Source: Sorangium cellulosum (GTDB taxonomy: Bacteria; Myxococcota_A; Polyangia; Polyangiales; Polyangiaceae). From it: a stretch of DNA of 64,000 bases. Positions within the stretch are counted from its first letter, which is position 1. Every line of letters begins with the position of its first letter. The notes under the pieces were generated by a model that worked only from the letters and a program-made list of their open reading frames with translations, searched no databases and was not told the DNA's origin. Both the position numbers and the translations under genes were made by a program. Where the stretch lies: the NCBI RefSeq assembly GCF_002950945.1, contig NZ_CP012673.1, positions 14,375,501-14,439,500 on the forward strand. Direction: 5' to 3'. Of this stretch, positions 33,723-42,903 are shown piece by piece.

Positions 33723-35054
33723 TTATTCGTGGGACGGCGCGCCCTCGCCCTCGACGGACGGAGGCTCCGCCGCCGGCCTTTGTGGATCCATGCGAGGCCG
33801 CTCGCCCGCGGCCGACGCCTCGTCGGCGTTCGGCTCGGCGGGCGGCGGCGGCGCCGGCGTCGGCTGCGCGAGGCTCTCCTCGTCGTCGGTGGCCCTCGTG
33901 GGGGTCTCCGACTGGCCTGTGGGCGGGGTCACGCCCGGCTTCCTCGGGGGCGGGGTCGGGCTCGCGGCCGGCGTGTCCCCGGCCTTGGCGCGGCTCCGCG
34001 CCGCAGGCGAGTCCGCGGCGTGCGGATCGAACCGCGGCCGCTTCAGCGCGCCGTGCACGTGCCAGCCGTAGAAGCCGTCCGCGCGCTTCGACCGCTTCAT
34101 CTTGGGCTGCTGCATCTCGATGAGCCCAGGCACGTTCGATCCGGGCGCGCCGAGCAGCGATTTCGTGACATCGCTCTTGCCCCGGTACGCGTCGGAGAAC
34201 TTGAATCGGACGTAGAGGTCTGCCGTCGAGTTGTTCCACGGCTCGCGCATGTTGATCTTGCCATCGCCGTCGAGCTCGAGATCCGTGCCGTTGCCGGTCA
34301 GCTTCGTGACCTTGAGCACGCCCTCCTTCGCCTCGGCCGACAGGACGAGATCACCCAGCTTGGCCTCCGGGAGCGCGATGAGACCCTGGATCTTCGTCTT
34401 GCCGTCGCCGACGGTGACCTCCTTGGCCGAGAGCTCGAGCGCGCCGTTCGCCTTGTTGAACTTGCCCTCCGGCGCCTCGAGATCGAGCGTCGCGGTCAGC
34501 GTCCCCGCGATCGGCAGGCCGAGGATCTCGCCGAGCGGGCCCACCTTGGCGAGCTCGACGTCCGAGACCTCGACGTGCATGTCACCGCCCGACTTGCCCC
34601 ACGGGACCACGCCCTCGACCTCGCCGCCGAACACGCTCGCCCAGAACGAGATCCGCACCCGCCCGAGCAGGAGCGGCAGGATCTTCACCCGGGCGTGCGC
34701 CTCCTCGATCTCGACGACGCTCGGCTTCGGCGGGCCGTCCTTCGCCGCGTCGCCCGAGGTGAAGGCGCTCGCGGCGCTCGCCCTGCCGCTCGATCCGACC
34801 TCGTTCGGCGGCAGGATGAGCCGCACGCCCGTCATCTCCACGCCCGTGAACCAGTACGAGTCGAGCTCGTCGATCTCGAGGCGCTGCGGCTGGCCGGTCG
34901 CGCCCCGCTTCTGCTGCGCGCGGTCGAACTCGGCGATCAGCCGGTCCTTGAGCCGGTCATAAGGGAAGGTGAGGTACCCGAAGAGGCCCAGGCAGAAGAG
35001 ATAGAAGAGCGGGAACACCGCCCACTTCGCGATGCGGACGAGCCGCGCCTTCAT
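33723..35054 (-). CDS. gspN: Type II secretion protein GspN
   Basis: Protein of 443 residues with one N-terminal membrane helix (about 11-30, WAVFPLFYLFCLGLFGYLTFP) and a large periplasmic part with repeated beta strands (LSAKEVTVGDGKTKIQG, LTGNGTDLELDGDGKI), the layout of GspN. GspN is an inner-membrane anchored accessory component of type II secretion. The last 110 residues are a Pro/Ala/Thr-rich acidic tail not typical of short GspN proteins. It is the last gene of the operon, and its ATG overlaps the stop of gspM (ATGA). Confidence 0.85.
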   Translation of the reverse strand: MKARLVRIAKWAVFPLFYLFCLGLFGYLTFPYDRLKDRLIAEFDRAQQKRGATGQPQRLEIDELDSYWFTGVEMTGVRLILPPNEVGSSGRASAASAFTSGDAAKDGPPKPSVVEIEEAHARVKILPLLLGRVRISFWASVFGGEVEGVVPWGKSGGDMHVEVSDVELAKVGPLGEILGLPIAGTLTATLDLEAPEGKFNKANGALELSAKEVTVGDGKTKIQGLIALPEAKLGDLVLSAEAKEGVLKVTKLTGNGTDLELDGDGKINMREPWNNSTADLYVRFKFSDAYRGKSDVTKSLLGAPGSNVPGLIEMQQPKMKRSKRADGFYGWHVHGALKRPRFDPHAADSPAARSRAKAGDTPAASPTPPPRKPGVTPPTGQSETPTRATDDEESLAQPTPAPPPPAEPNADEASAAGERPRMDPQRPAAEPPSVEGEGAPSHE

Positions 35055-35650
35055 GGCTCTTGCTCCTCGAGCTCGTCCGCGGGAGGCGCGGACGGCGCAG
35101 GGCTCGCCGGCTGGGGCTCGCCCTTCCTGTCGAACGCGGAGACGCCGAGCTCCACCTCGTACGAGTCGGGCTCTCCGGCGCGGGGCTTGATGTTCAGCTT
35201 CGTCACCGCGACCGGGTGGCCCGACGACTCGATGCGCTCGAGCATCTTGGCGAGCCCGAGCATCCCGATCCTGTGCATCTTCACCACCGTGACCCGCTCG
35301 GTGTACTTCTTGCCGTGCGGGACGTCGGGGCGATCCTGCGACTCGGCCGCGGTGAGCCCCTGCTGCTTCGCCGCGTCCTCGATGAAGCCGGCGAGGGCCG
35401 GCGCCGGCCGCGCGTAGCGCGCGAGCAGCGCGTCCCGCTGCGCCTTGCGCTCGCTGACGCGGCTGGACGCCTCGTAGATCGACTGGAGCAGGTCGCGGAC
35501 CTCCTGGTTCTCCGAGCGCTTGCTCGAGGCCATGGTCGCGAGCCCGATCGGCACGAGCAGGAGCACGGTCACCGCCAGGAAGCCGAGGAGGAACGTGAGG
35601 AGCTTCCGCTCGCGGGGCTCCAGCTTGTCGAGTCGCTCGCGGAGCGTCAT
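35051..35650 (-). CDS. gspM: Type II secretion protein GspM
   Basis: Protein of 199 residues. It begins MTLRERLDKLEPRERKLL, followed by a membrane helix (about 20-42), a periplasmic coiled coil and a ferredoxin-like domain (YTERVTVVKMHRIGMLGLAKMLERIE). GspM bridges GspL and the rest of the inner-membrane platform. I chose the ATG at 35650, which overlaps the gspL stop by ATGA, over a longer in-frame reading that would add an Arg/Gly/Glu lead. Confidence 0.87.
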   Translation of the reverse strand: MTLRERLDKLEPRERKLLTFLLGFLAVTVLLLVPIGLATMASSKRSENQEVRDLLQSIYEASSRVSERKAQRDALLARYARPAPALAGFIEDAAKQQGLTAAESQDRPDVPHGKKYTERVTVVKMHRIGMLGLAKMLERIESSGHPVAVTKLNIKPRAGEPDSYEVELGVSAFDRKGEPQPASPAPSAPPADELEEQEP

Positions 35651-37161
35651 CGCGATCCCTCCGGTTTCTCCGCCGCGCCCGCGGCGGCGCTGTCCGCCGG
35701 GTCGGCGCCGGTCTTCTTCTTCTTCTTGTCCTCGCACTTGAGATCCAGCTCGAGGACGTACTTGTGCTTGCCCTCCACGAACTGGCTCGTCCGCGCGATC
35801 TTCACGTCACGGAAGCAGCGGTGTTCCTTCATGTGCTCCGCGATGAGCTGCGCGTCGGACACCGACGGGACGACGCCCTGGATGGTCGCGTGGCCGCGGT
35901 TCACGTCGAGCTCGACCACGTCGTGCGTGATCTCCTTCGGCACCGCCTTCGAGAGCTGCACCATGACGTCGAACGCGTCGACGCGGGGCAGCGGGTCCTC
36001 GTCGGCGGCGCCGGGGCCCTGATCGAGCAGCTCGCGGGCCTTCTCGGGGTCGCGCGTCTCCTCGCCGAGCACGTCGTGCGAGGCGCTCTCGAGCGAGGCG
36101 AGCAGGAGCTCCCGCTCCGCGTCGAGGGTGCGCAGCTCGGCGATGATGGAGAAGCCGAAGCTCAGGGCGATGACGGTGCCGAGGCCGGCGAGGATCGGGA
36201 TCTTCTCGCGCAGGAACGGGTAGCTGCGCTCGGCCTCGAGCGCGCCCTTCCTGAGGTTGAACCCCTTGGTCTTCGGCGTCAGCCCGAGCGCCAGCCCGAG
36301 CGCCTTGGCGAAGCGGGGCAGCGCCGCCGCCTGCTCGGCCGTGAGCCCCTCGAGGCGCGGGGGCGGCAGCGGCAGGATGGTGACGCCGAGCTGGGCCGAC
36401 AGGAACACCTCCGCGCCCGCCGCGGTCGCGCCGCCGCCGACGAGGTACACGCCCGCGAGCGGCTCGCCGCCGAGGTTGCGCCACGCCGCGAGCGTCTGCC
36501 GGAGCTCGCGCGCGAGCGCCGGCGCCGTCCCCGGGAGCCCGGCGGTGCCGCGCGAGAGCGTCCGGGCGTAGACCGGCTCGCCGCCCGAGAGGATCACGAT
36601 CTCGCTCGTGAGGTAGTCGAGGTCGAGGATCGCGATCGGCCCGCGCGGGTCGGGGCCCGGCGGCGCGGTGAGCTCCGGCATCACCGCCTCGAGGTTGGCG
36701 AGCGCCACCGCGCCGAGCGCGACGCGCTCCGGCTCGAAGCCGAGCGCCTCCTTCACGACGGCGATCCGCTCGCGCACGTCGTCCGCGCGCGCGACCGCGG
36801 CGAAGATCGGCAGCGTCTCCGTGGCCGGCGGCCGCCGGAGGAGGCGGTAGTCGAAGACCGCGTCCTCCATCTCGAACGGCACCGTGGCCTCCAGCTCGAA
36901 GCCGAGGACGTTCTCGACCTCCTTCTGCGCCGCCGCGGGCAGATCGAGGCGCCGGTAGAACGACCGCTCCCCGGACAGCGCGATCGCCGCGGCGTCCGGG
37001 CGGAGCGCCCCCACCGCGGCGCGGATCGCCTCGGCCTCGGAGCCCGCGTCCGTGACGGCCGCCTCGCCGAGCGCCTCGACGAAGACCCTCCTGTACGAGG
37101 TGCGGATGAGCGCCGCCCGCACCACGGATTTCCCAGCATCGATCCCGAGCAGCCTGTGCAT
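35647..37161 (-). CDS. gspL: Type II secretion protein GspL
   Basis: Protein of 504 residues with an actin-like cytoplasmic part of the GspL/PilM type (MHRLLGIDAGKSVVRAAL, VENVLGFELEATVPF, YLVGGGATAAGAEVFL), one membrane helix near residue 325 (IPILAGLGTVIALSFGFSII) and a periplasmic domain with a ferredoxin-like fold ahead of a Lys/Asp-rich and Ala-rich tail. GspL connects the GspE ATPase to the pseudopilus platform. Its stop overlaps the gspM start. Confidence 0.9.
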   Translation of the reverse strand: MHRLLGIDAGKSVVRAALIRTSYRRVFVEALGEAAVTDAGSEAEAIRAAVGALRPDAAAIALSGERSFYRRLDLPAAAQKEVENVLGFELEATVPFEMEDAVFDYRLLRRPPATETLPIFAAVARADDVRERIAVVKEALGFEPERVALGAVALANLEAVMPELTAPPGPDPRGPIAILDLDYLTSEIVILSGGEPVYARTLSRGTAGLPGTAPALARELRQTLAAWRNLGGEPLAGVYLVGGGATAAGAEVFLSAQLGVTILPLPPPRLEGLTAEQAAALPRFAKALGLALGLTPKTKGFNLRKGALEAERSYPFLREKIPILAGLGTVIALSFGFSIIAELRTLDAERELLLASLESASHDVLGEETRDPEKARELLDQGPGAADEDPLPRVDAFDVMVQLSKAVPKEITHDVVELDVNRGHATIQGVVPSVSDAQLIAEHMKEHRCFRDVKIARTSQFVEGKHKYVLELDLKCEDKKKKKTGADPADSAAAGAAEKPEGSR

Positions 37162-37187
37162 TTGCGCGCTTCTTCCCGGAGGGGCTC

Positions 37188-38678
37188 CTACTCCATGCGA
37201 TAGTAGATGATCGTCCCGGCAGGGTTCGATCGGACCGTCTGTTCGTACGCGTCCGGCGCCGCGGCGGCCGCGGTCGAGGTGCCGCCGGCCCCAGGGGAAT
37301 TCGGGTCGGCCGGATCGAGCTCTTCGAGCTTCTTTGCCCCCGTCAGATCGAGCACCGCGTGGATGCGCACGCGCGTCTCGCGCTTGTTCCCCGGGACGAT
37401 GCCGTCGGCATAGATGCTCAGGAACTTGGTCTCGTTGCCGAGCAGCTTCAGCATCTCTCTGTCCGTGCCCTTGAACTTGACGGCCTCGACGCCCATCGCC
37501 TTGAGCTGCTGGCCGAGCATCGACCCGAGGCCCCCCTTCTCCTTCTGGGTCATCGCGTCGAGGTAGTCCCTCGGGGTCGGGAAGATGAGCCCTCCGGTCA
37601 TGCTTTGCACGAGCGACACCACGGTCAGGAACGCCGTCATCTGGTTCGGGTCGGTGCAGATCGGCGTCGTCGTGGGCTCGACCAGGTTCGGGCTGCAGGT
37701 GAGGGCGAGCAGCATCTGCGGGTTCGCCGAGGCGACGTTCACCTTCTGCTTCGGTTTGCCCCAGACGGTCAGGACGCGCTTGTCCGGATCGTTCGGATCC
37801 GGGTCGACGAACGTCGCCCAGAAGTCGTCGCTCATGCCGCGGGCGAGCCGCACCTCCTGGAGCGAGTCGAACGGGGCGTTCTTGCGCTGATAGCCCAGGC
37901 CGATCGTCTGGTAGAAGTTGTCCTCCGCGCCGGTGGAGCTCGGCGCGTTCGACGACATGTCGCAGGCGAAGGCCTGATCGCCGGGGTCGACCCAGTCGAC
38001 GAGCGCGCTGCAGATGGTCGCGCGATCCGAGAACTGGCCGTCGCCGTCGCGCTCCTCGAAGAGCGGGTTGTACTGCGCCGCGGCCGTGAGGCTGAGCAGC
38101 TGCCCCGCCACGGCGAGCTGGTCCGTGATGCCGCCGACGTCGTCGGCGGCGCGGTTGATGTTGATCTTGGAGTCCTCGTCGATGATCTTGAGCTCGAAGC
38201 GGCCGCCGCCGGTGAGCCCGAGGTTCTTGCCCGCCGCCGCGCTGCCCTCCGCGGGCGGCGGCGCCGTCTCCGCGCCCGGCGCGGCGAGCTGCGCGTTGAA
38301 CGGGCCGAGGAACATGTCGGTGAACTTCCAGACGGGCACCTGGATCTTGCCCTTGATCCCGAGGATCGAGAGCATCGGCCCGACCGCCGCGCTGACGCTC
38401 GGCTCGGCGGCGACCAGCATCCGCGACAGGTTCACGGCGCTGCGCGCGTAGTACTCGGCCCGGAGCGCGTCGCGATCGGCGAGCGCCGCGGAGAGCTCGG
38501 TCGAGGTCTCCTCCTGGAGCTCGGTCAGGAACACGGTGAGCACCGTGATCGCGCCGAGCACCATGACGAGCGCCACGCCGCGCCGGTCGCGCCGCCTCCG
38601 GAGGCGGCGGCGCGCGGGACCGCCCCGCGGGGCAGGGGAGGCGCGGTCCTCGACGTGGGGTTCAGCGGGGGTCGTCAT
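37188..38678 (-). CDS. gspK: Type II secretion minor pseudopilin GspK
   Basis: Protein of 496 residues. It has a long basic, Pro/Arg-rich cytoplasmic lead of about 35 residues before the hydrophobic helix (GVALVMVLGAITVLTVFLTEL). Its last residue before cleavage is followed by VALVMV rather than the usual Phe, which is normal for GspK. The globular part has ARSAVNLSRML, DEDSKININRA, the calcium-site region and a helix-hairpin segment (LQEVRLARGMSDDFW). GspK caps the pseudopilus tip together with GspI and GspJ. It lies 4 bases after gspJ. Confidence 0.9.
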   Translation of the reverse strand: MTTPAEPHVEDRASPAPRGGPARRRLRRRRDRRGVALVMVLGAITVLTVFLTELQEETSTELSAALADRDALRAEYYARSAVNLSRMLVAAEPSVSAAVGPMLSILGIKGKIQVPVWKFTDMFLGPFNAQLAAPGAETAPPPAEGSAAAGKNLGLTGGGRFELKIIDEDSKININRAADDVGGITDQLAVAGQLLSLTAAAQYNPLFEERDGDGQFSDRATICSALVDWVDPGDQAFACDMSSNAPSSTGAEDNFYQTIGLGYQRKNAPFDSLQEVRLARGMSDDFWATFVDPDPNDPDKRVLTVWGKPKQKVNVASANPQMLLALTCSPNLVEPTTTPICTDPNQMTAFLTVVSLVQSMTGGLIFPTPRDYLDAMTQKEKGGLGSMLGQQLKAMGVEAVKFKGTDREMLKLLGNETKFLSIYADGIVPGNKRETRVRIHAVLDLTGAKKLEELDPADPNSPGAGGTSTAAAAAPDAYEQTVRSNPAGTIIYYRME

Positions 38679-38682
38679 GACG

Positions 38683-39408
38683 TCAGTTGCTCACGCCGAA
38701 GGCGATGGGGACCTGCATGGCGATCGGCACCTTCGTCTCGAACCGGATCGGCTCCCCGCCCGGCCCGCCGTTCAGGACCAGCGTCACCCGCACCTGCGCC
38801 GGGAGCCGCTCGAACTGCGCCGCCGGCTGCGTCGAGTCCCACGTGTCGGTCCACTCCCCGGTGATCGGGTCGAGGAACTCGACGTTGAAGCTCTCGATGT
38901 CCTCCGCGAGCACGTTGACGACGCCGCCGCGCGTGGGCTCGACATCGATGATCTTCGCCTCGCGCCGCACGAGATCGAGCTTGTCGCGATCCGGATCGCG
39001 CGAGCCGAAATAGCCGATCTCGCACTGATCCGACTCGTGTGTGTTCCTGAGGAGCCGCCGGTGCGCGAACGCGGTGAAATCGAGGCGGTCGGCGGGCGAC
39101 GTGTCGTCGCCGACGAAGGCCGTGAGGCGCACCACGATGTTCTTGTCGAACGGCTGGTGCCGGGACAGAAAGGCCGACTGGATCTCGCGCGAGATGCGGG
39201 CGATCGCGGCGCGCCCCTGGTGGTAGCGGTCGCTCATGCGCGAGATGCCCGCGCGCGACCGGCTCATGCCGTCGAACGCGCCGTAGATCAGCGTCCCGAT
39301 GATCGCCAGGATGCCGACCGAGACGATGACCTCGAGCAGGGTCATGCCGCCTTCGCGGCCGCGGCGGACCACGCGGCCGCGGCGAGAGATCGCGCTTCGC
39401 GCCGCCAT
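38683..39408 (-). CDS. gspJ: Type II secretion minor pseudopilin GspJ
   Basis: Protein of 241 residues. It begins with a basic lead and a prepilin peptidase site of the type EGG-MTLLEVIVSVGILAIIG, where the usual Phe at +1 is Met, and continues into a hydrophobic helix and a globular beta domain (ISREIQSAFLSRH, DRLDFTAFAHRRLL, FETKVPIAMQVP). Start at 39408 is 2 bases after the gspI stop. Confidence 0.88.
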   Translation of the reverse strand: MAARSAISRRGRVVRRGREGGMTLLEVIVSVGILAIIGTLIYGAFDGMSRSRAGISRMSDRYHQGRAAIARISREIQSAFLSRHQPFDKNIVVRLTAFVGDDTSPADRLDFTAFAHRRLLRNTHESDQCEIGYFGSRDPDRDKLDLVRREAKIIDVEPTRGGVVNVLAEDIESFNVEFLDPITGEWTDTWDSTQPAAQFERLPAQVRVTLVLNGGPGGEPIRFETKVPIAMQVPIAFGVSN

Positions 39409-39410
39409 GC

Positions 39411-40082
39411 TCAATCTCCTCCCCCCTGCCCCTGCCCGCCGGCCCCCTCCTCGGGGTTCCCCATCTGGGGGATCGTCACCCACTGCACGAGCTCGAGCGC
39501 GTGCTCCCGCGCGCCCTGCTGCCAGGTCAGCTTGACCGTCACCCGCCGCGCGCTCGCCTCGAAGATCGGCTGGAGCGTCGGCGCGAGCATGTCCATGAAG
39601 GGCTGGAGCAGGCCCGCCATGCCGCCGGCGGCGGCGGCGTCGCCGCCCCCGGCGCCCCCGCCGACGAGCGACTGCGCGAGGTCGGAGATGTTCCCGCTCG
39701 CGCCGGTGCCGCTCGACTCGGCCGGCTTGGCGAGCTCGCCGAGCGCGCCGAGGTCGGTGTCGAGGTCGAGCTCGCCGTAGTTGGGCTCCGGCATCTCGGG
39801 CTTCTCGATGCGCCAGGAGCACTTGATGTGGGGCGAGTCGTCGTCCTCGCAGCACGGCCCGCTGTCGGCCTCGTCGAGCGCCGGCAGGCCGTCCTTGGCG
39901 AGCCGCTCCTCGAGCTCGGTCATCTTGCAGCGCGCGAGCCCGGTCGCGAGGCTGAGGTTCCGCGCGTGCGCGGCGGCCGAGAAGGCGCCGGCCTGGGCGG
40001 AGAGGATCGCCGTGAGCCCGAGGCCGAGGATGGCGACCGCCACCATGACCTCGAGCAGCGTGAAGCCGCGGGCGCGCGTCAC
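39411..40082 (-). CDS. gspI: Type II secretion minor pseudopilin GspI, with inserted linker
   Basis: Protein of 223 residues with a perfect prepilin site (ARG-FTLLEVMVAVAILGLGL with Glu at +5). The body has ARCKMTELEERLA and then an unusually long Gly/Ala/Asp-rich insertion (about residues 95-165) before the last strand block (ARRVTVKLTWQQGAREHALELVQWVTIPQ). Typical GspI is about 125 residues, so the insertion is the main oddity. The ATG overlaps the gspH stop by ATGA. Confidence 0.9.
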   Translation of the reverse strand: MTRARGFTLLEVMVAVAILGLGLTAILSAQAGAFSAAAHARNLSLATGLARCKMTELEERLAKDGLPALDEADSGPCCEDDDSPHIKCSWRIEKPEMPEPNYGELDLDTDLGALGELAKPAESSGTGASGNISDLAQSLVGGGAGGGDAAAAGGMAGLLQPFMDMLAPTLQPIFEASARRVTVKLTWQQGAREHALELVQWVTIPQMGNPEEGAGGQGQGGGD

Positions 40083-40774
40083 GGCCCCGTGTCCTCCCGC
40101 TCCGACGCCTCGGCGTCGTCGCGCGGCCTCGGCATGTTCGCCTTGCCCTTCTTGAGCTCCGTCTTGCCGGTCAGCGGCGAGACGAGCACCGTCATCACGT
40201 TGTCGGTCTCGGCGCCGCCGAGGCCGAGCTGGATCGCGGCGCGCTCGGTCTGGCCGCCGGGCCAGAAGTAGAGGTAGGCGCGCCCCTCCGTCACGGGGTC
40301 GTCCTGGTGCGCGGTCTCCACCTGGAGGAAGCGGACGCCGCTCGAGAGCTCCTTGCCGGGCCGGTCCTTTTCCGGGTTGAACCCGTACGCCTTCGCCGGC
40401 TGGAACGCGGGGCGCGGCGCGCGCGGCCCCTTCAGGATCGCCTCGGCCTCCTCCACCGCGGCCCGCTCGGCCTCGGTGGCCGCGGCGGCGCCGCCGGTGC
40501 GGTCGTTCCGCTCGATGAGGAGCTCGCTCGTGGACTCCTCGAGCACGATCATCCTCTCCTCGAAATCGAAGACCAGCCGCACCGGCTTGGATTTCGCGTT
40601 CGCGTGGGCGTAGGCGACCCGGACGGCGCCCGCGAGCATCGCCGCGCTGCGCTTGAGCCGCGCGCTCGTGACGGCGCCCATGCCGAGGATCACCGTTCCG
40701 CTGATGAGCGCGATCACCGTGACGGTGATCAGCACCTCGACCAGCGTGAGTCCCCTCGTGTTACGGCGTGCCAT
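40079..40774 (-). CDS. gspH: Type II secretion minor pseudopilin GspH
   Basis: Protein of 231 residues with the prepilin site TRG-LTLVEVLITVTVIALIS (Leu at +1, Glu at +5), a hydrophobic helix and a globular part. This resembles the general GspH pattern (RLVFDFEERMIVLEE near the middle and an ending VMTVLVSPLTGKTEL). The Lys/Arg-rich acidic C-terminus extends about 25 residues beyond the usual end. Confidence 0.85.
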   Translation of the reverse strand: MARRNTRGLTLVEVLITVTVIALISGTVILGMGAVTSARLKRSAAMLAGAVRVAYAHANAKSKPVRLVFDFEERMIVLEESTSELLIERNDRTGGAAAATEAERAAVEEAEAILKGPRAPRPAFQPAKAYGFNPEKDRPGKELSSGVRFLQVETAHQDDPVTEGRAYLYFWPGGQTERAAIQLGLGGAETDNVMTVLVSPLTGKTELKKGKANMPRPRDDAEASEREDTGP

Positions 40775-40799
40775 GGGCGCTCCTACCCCCCTCGCGCGG

Positions 40800-41243
40800 C
40801 TACATCTCCGCGATCTTGTTGAGCTCCGAGGCCTTCATGTCATCCCGGATGTCGTCCGGCGTGTTCTCTTTCCGGTCGTTCCCGGACGAGATGACGTGGA
40901 TGTCGTTGGTGGCCTCGTCGCACTTGATCTTGTAAGGCTGGCCCCACGGATCGTCCGTCTTGTTGCCGTCGATCTGCTTCGCGCTCACCAGGGTCTGGAT
41001 GGTCGGGCACCCCTCGCTGCCCGACCCGAGCTGCAGGTACTGATCCGCCGCGCTCTTGATGACGGTCGCGCCGGTGTAGGCGCTCTTCACGCGCGACTGC
41101 TTGAGCTTCGGCCACACCACGAGCGTGGCGCCGCCGGCGATGATCGCCATGATCGTCACGACGATCAGCACCTCGACCAGGGTCACGCCCCGCGAGAGCT
41201 TCCGGCCCAACCTTCGAAGATTCTTCGCTCTGTTCGTCTCCAT
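40800..41243 (-). CDS. gspG: Type II secretion major pseudopilin GspG
   Basis: Protein of 147 residues from the ATG at 41243. The prepilin cleavage site SRG-VTLVEVLIVVTIMAII has Val at +1 and Glu at +5. The body has the GspG hallmark DDPWGQPYKIKCDE and a calcium-loop-like end (VISSGNDRKENTPDDI). It forms the main pseudopilus filament. A longer in-frame start at 41279 lies inside the upstream gene and is not favoured. Confidence 0.92.
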   Translation of the reverse strand: METNRAKNLRRLGRKLSRGVTLVEVLIVVTIMAIIAGGATLVVWPKLKQSRVKSAYTGATVIKSAADQYLQLGSGSEGCPTIQTLVSAKQIDGNKTDDPWGQPYKIKCDEATNDIHVISSGNDRKENTPDDIRDDMKASELNKIAEM

Positions 41244-41247
41244 CGCC

Positions 41248-41661
41248 TCACTCCACCCTGTCAAGTCCGCCGATTTCACCGTCCGGCCCGTCGCTCATCA
41301 GATCGTATCCCTCCGCGTCCCTCCTGCCAGGACAGGTGAGCCGGAGCGGCCTGCCCCACGCGTCGACCGGGTCGATCGCGAGGTACCCCTCGCGCTTCAG
41401 CTCTTCCAGGGAGCCCGGGCACCGCCGCTCGTGGTCGGCGCGGTACAGCGCGATCGCCCCGTGGACGACGGACAACGTGGCGCGGGTCGACCGAATTCCC
41501 ACGAGCCGCCGCTCGCGCGCGCCGAGGAGCAGCAGCAGGACGGCCATCGCGAGGCCGGCGGCGAACGGCTTCGCGCGCGCCATGCCGCTCCGCCGGAAGA
41601 GCCCGCCGCCGCGCTCCCAGGGGAAGAAGATCGTGCTCTCTCGCTGCCTGCGACGCCCCAT
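41248..41661 (-). CDS. Second GspG-like protein without a prepilin peptidase site
   Basis: Protein of 137 residues between gspF and gspG. The C-terminal half, LSVVHGAIALYRADHERRCPGSLEELKREGYL followed by DPVDAWGRPLRLTCPG and LMSDGPDGEIGG, is clearly the GspG globular domain, including the calcium-binding loop that is more complete than in the true gspG here. The N-terminal part has a membrane helix (GLAMAVLLLLLGA) but no Gly-Phe/x-Thr-Leu-x-Glu cleavage site. It starts at an ATG with an AGGTGG ribosome site, 7 bases after gspF. It is probably an uncleaved, inner-membrane-held relative of GspG. A shorter start at 41583 is possible. Confidence 0.75.
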   Translation of the reverse strand: MGRRRQRESTIFFPWERGGGLFRRSGMARAKPFAAGLAMAVLLLLLGARERRLVGIRSTRATLSVVHGAIALYRADHERRCPGSLEELKREGYLAIDPVDAWGRPLRLTCPGRRDAEGYDLMSDGPDGEIGGLDRVE

Positions 41662-41668
41662 CCGCCAC

Positions 41669-42895
41669 CTACCCGACGAAGCTCGACATCTGGATGAGCG
41701 GCATGAGGATCGAGATCGCGATGAACGCGACCGCGCCGCCCATGATCACGATCATGAGCGGCTCCAGGAGGCTCGTGAGCACCTGGACGCGGGTCTCGAC
41801 CGCGGAGTCGTAGGCGTTCGCGACGTTCTCCAGCATCGACTCGAGCTGCCCGCTGCGCTCGCCGATCGCGATCATGTGGGTCACGATCGGCGGGAACCGG
41901 CCGCTCCGCTTCAGCGGATCGGCGATGCTCTGGCCCTCGCGGATCGACCCGATCGCGTCCACGACGACCTTCTCCAGGGCCGCGTTGCCGAGCACGCTCC
42001 GCACGATGTCCATCGCGCTGAGCAGCGCGACGCCCGACGAGAGCAGGGTCGCGAGGGTCCGCGCGAAGCGCGCGATGGAGAGCATCTGGATGAGCTTGCC
42101 GAAGATCGGCGCCCGGAGCACGAACGTGTCCCACGTCATGCGCCCCTTCGGCGTCCGCACCCAGCGGCGGAACCCGTACACGCCGCCGACGATCGCGAGC
42201 AGGACGAGCCACCAGTAGCTCGCGGCGAACTCCGACGTGCCGATGAGCGCCGCGGTGTACCAGGGCAGCGCCTGGTCCATCGAGGCGAAGATGCCGGTCA
42301 CGTTCGGCACGACCGCGATCATGAGCACCGAGATGAGCCCGACGCCGATGAGCGCCATCAGGGCCGGGTAGGCGAGGGCGGCGGTCACCTTGCCGACGAG
42401 CTTCGCCTGGTTCTCCATGAAGGTGGTCAGGCGGGTGAGCACGCCCTCGAGCGTGCCGGACGCCTCGCCGGCGCGCACCATGCTCACGTAGAGCGGCGGG
42501 AACACCCCGGGGTGCCCCTCCAGCGCCTTGGCGAAGCTCGTGCCCTCGCGCACCTGCTCGCGGACCTGCGTGAGGACCTTCTTCAGCGACTCCTTCTCGA
42601 CCTGCTCGATGAGCGCGTTGAGCGACTCGAAGAGCGGGATGCCGGCGCCGATGAGCGTCGCGAGCTGGCGGGTCATCACGGCGATGTCGGACGACGAGGG
42701 GCGGCTCGCGAACGCGAAGAGCTTGATGTCGCGCTTCGCCTTCGCCTTCGCGGCCTGCTCCTCGGTCGCGCCGGTGAGCATGATGCCGTCCTTGCGCAGC
42801 GCGGCCCGGAGCGCCTTCGCGTTCTCCGCGTCGCGGACGCCCTTCACCGGCTTGCCGGTGCCGACGAGGATGCCTTTGTATTCGAATACCGCCAC
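41669..42895 (-). CDS. gspF: Type II secretion inner-membrane platform protein GspF
   Basis: Protein of 408 residues with two repeated GspF domains (about 70-195 and 275-400), marked by TRQLATLIGAGIPLFESL, FPPLYVSMVRAGEASGTLEGVL, FARTLATLLSSGVALLSAM and HMIAIGERSGQLESML. Three membrane segments are visible (about 170-190, 222-242 and 378-400). It opens with MAVFEYKGI, normal for the family. It lies 8 bases after gspE. Confidence 0.95.
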   Translation of the reverse strand: MAVFEYKGILVGTGKPVKGVRDAENAKALRAALRKDGIMLTGATEEQAAKAKAKRDIKLFAFASRPSSSDIAVMTRQLATLIGAGIPLFESLNALIEQVEKESLKKVLTQVREQVREGTSFAKALEGHPGVFPPLYVSMVRAGEASGTLEGVLTRLTTFMENQAKLVGKVTAALAYPALMALIGVGLISVLMIAVVPNVTGIFASMDQALPWYTAALIGTSEFAASYWWLVLLAIVGGVYGFRRWVRTPKGRMTWDTFVLRAPIFGKLIQMLSIARFARTLATLLSSGVALLSAMDIVRSVLGNAALEKVVVDAIGSIREGQSIADPLKRSGRFPPIVTHMIAIGERSGQLESMLENVANAYDSAVETRVQVLTSLLEPLMIVIMGGAVAFIAISILMPLIQMSSFVG

Positions 42896-42903
42896 GGCCT
42901 TCC

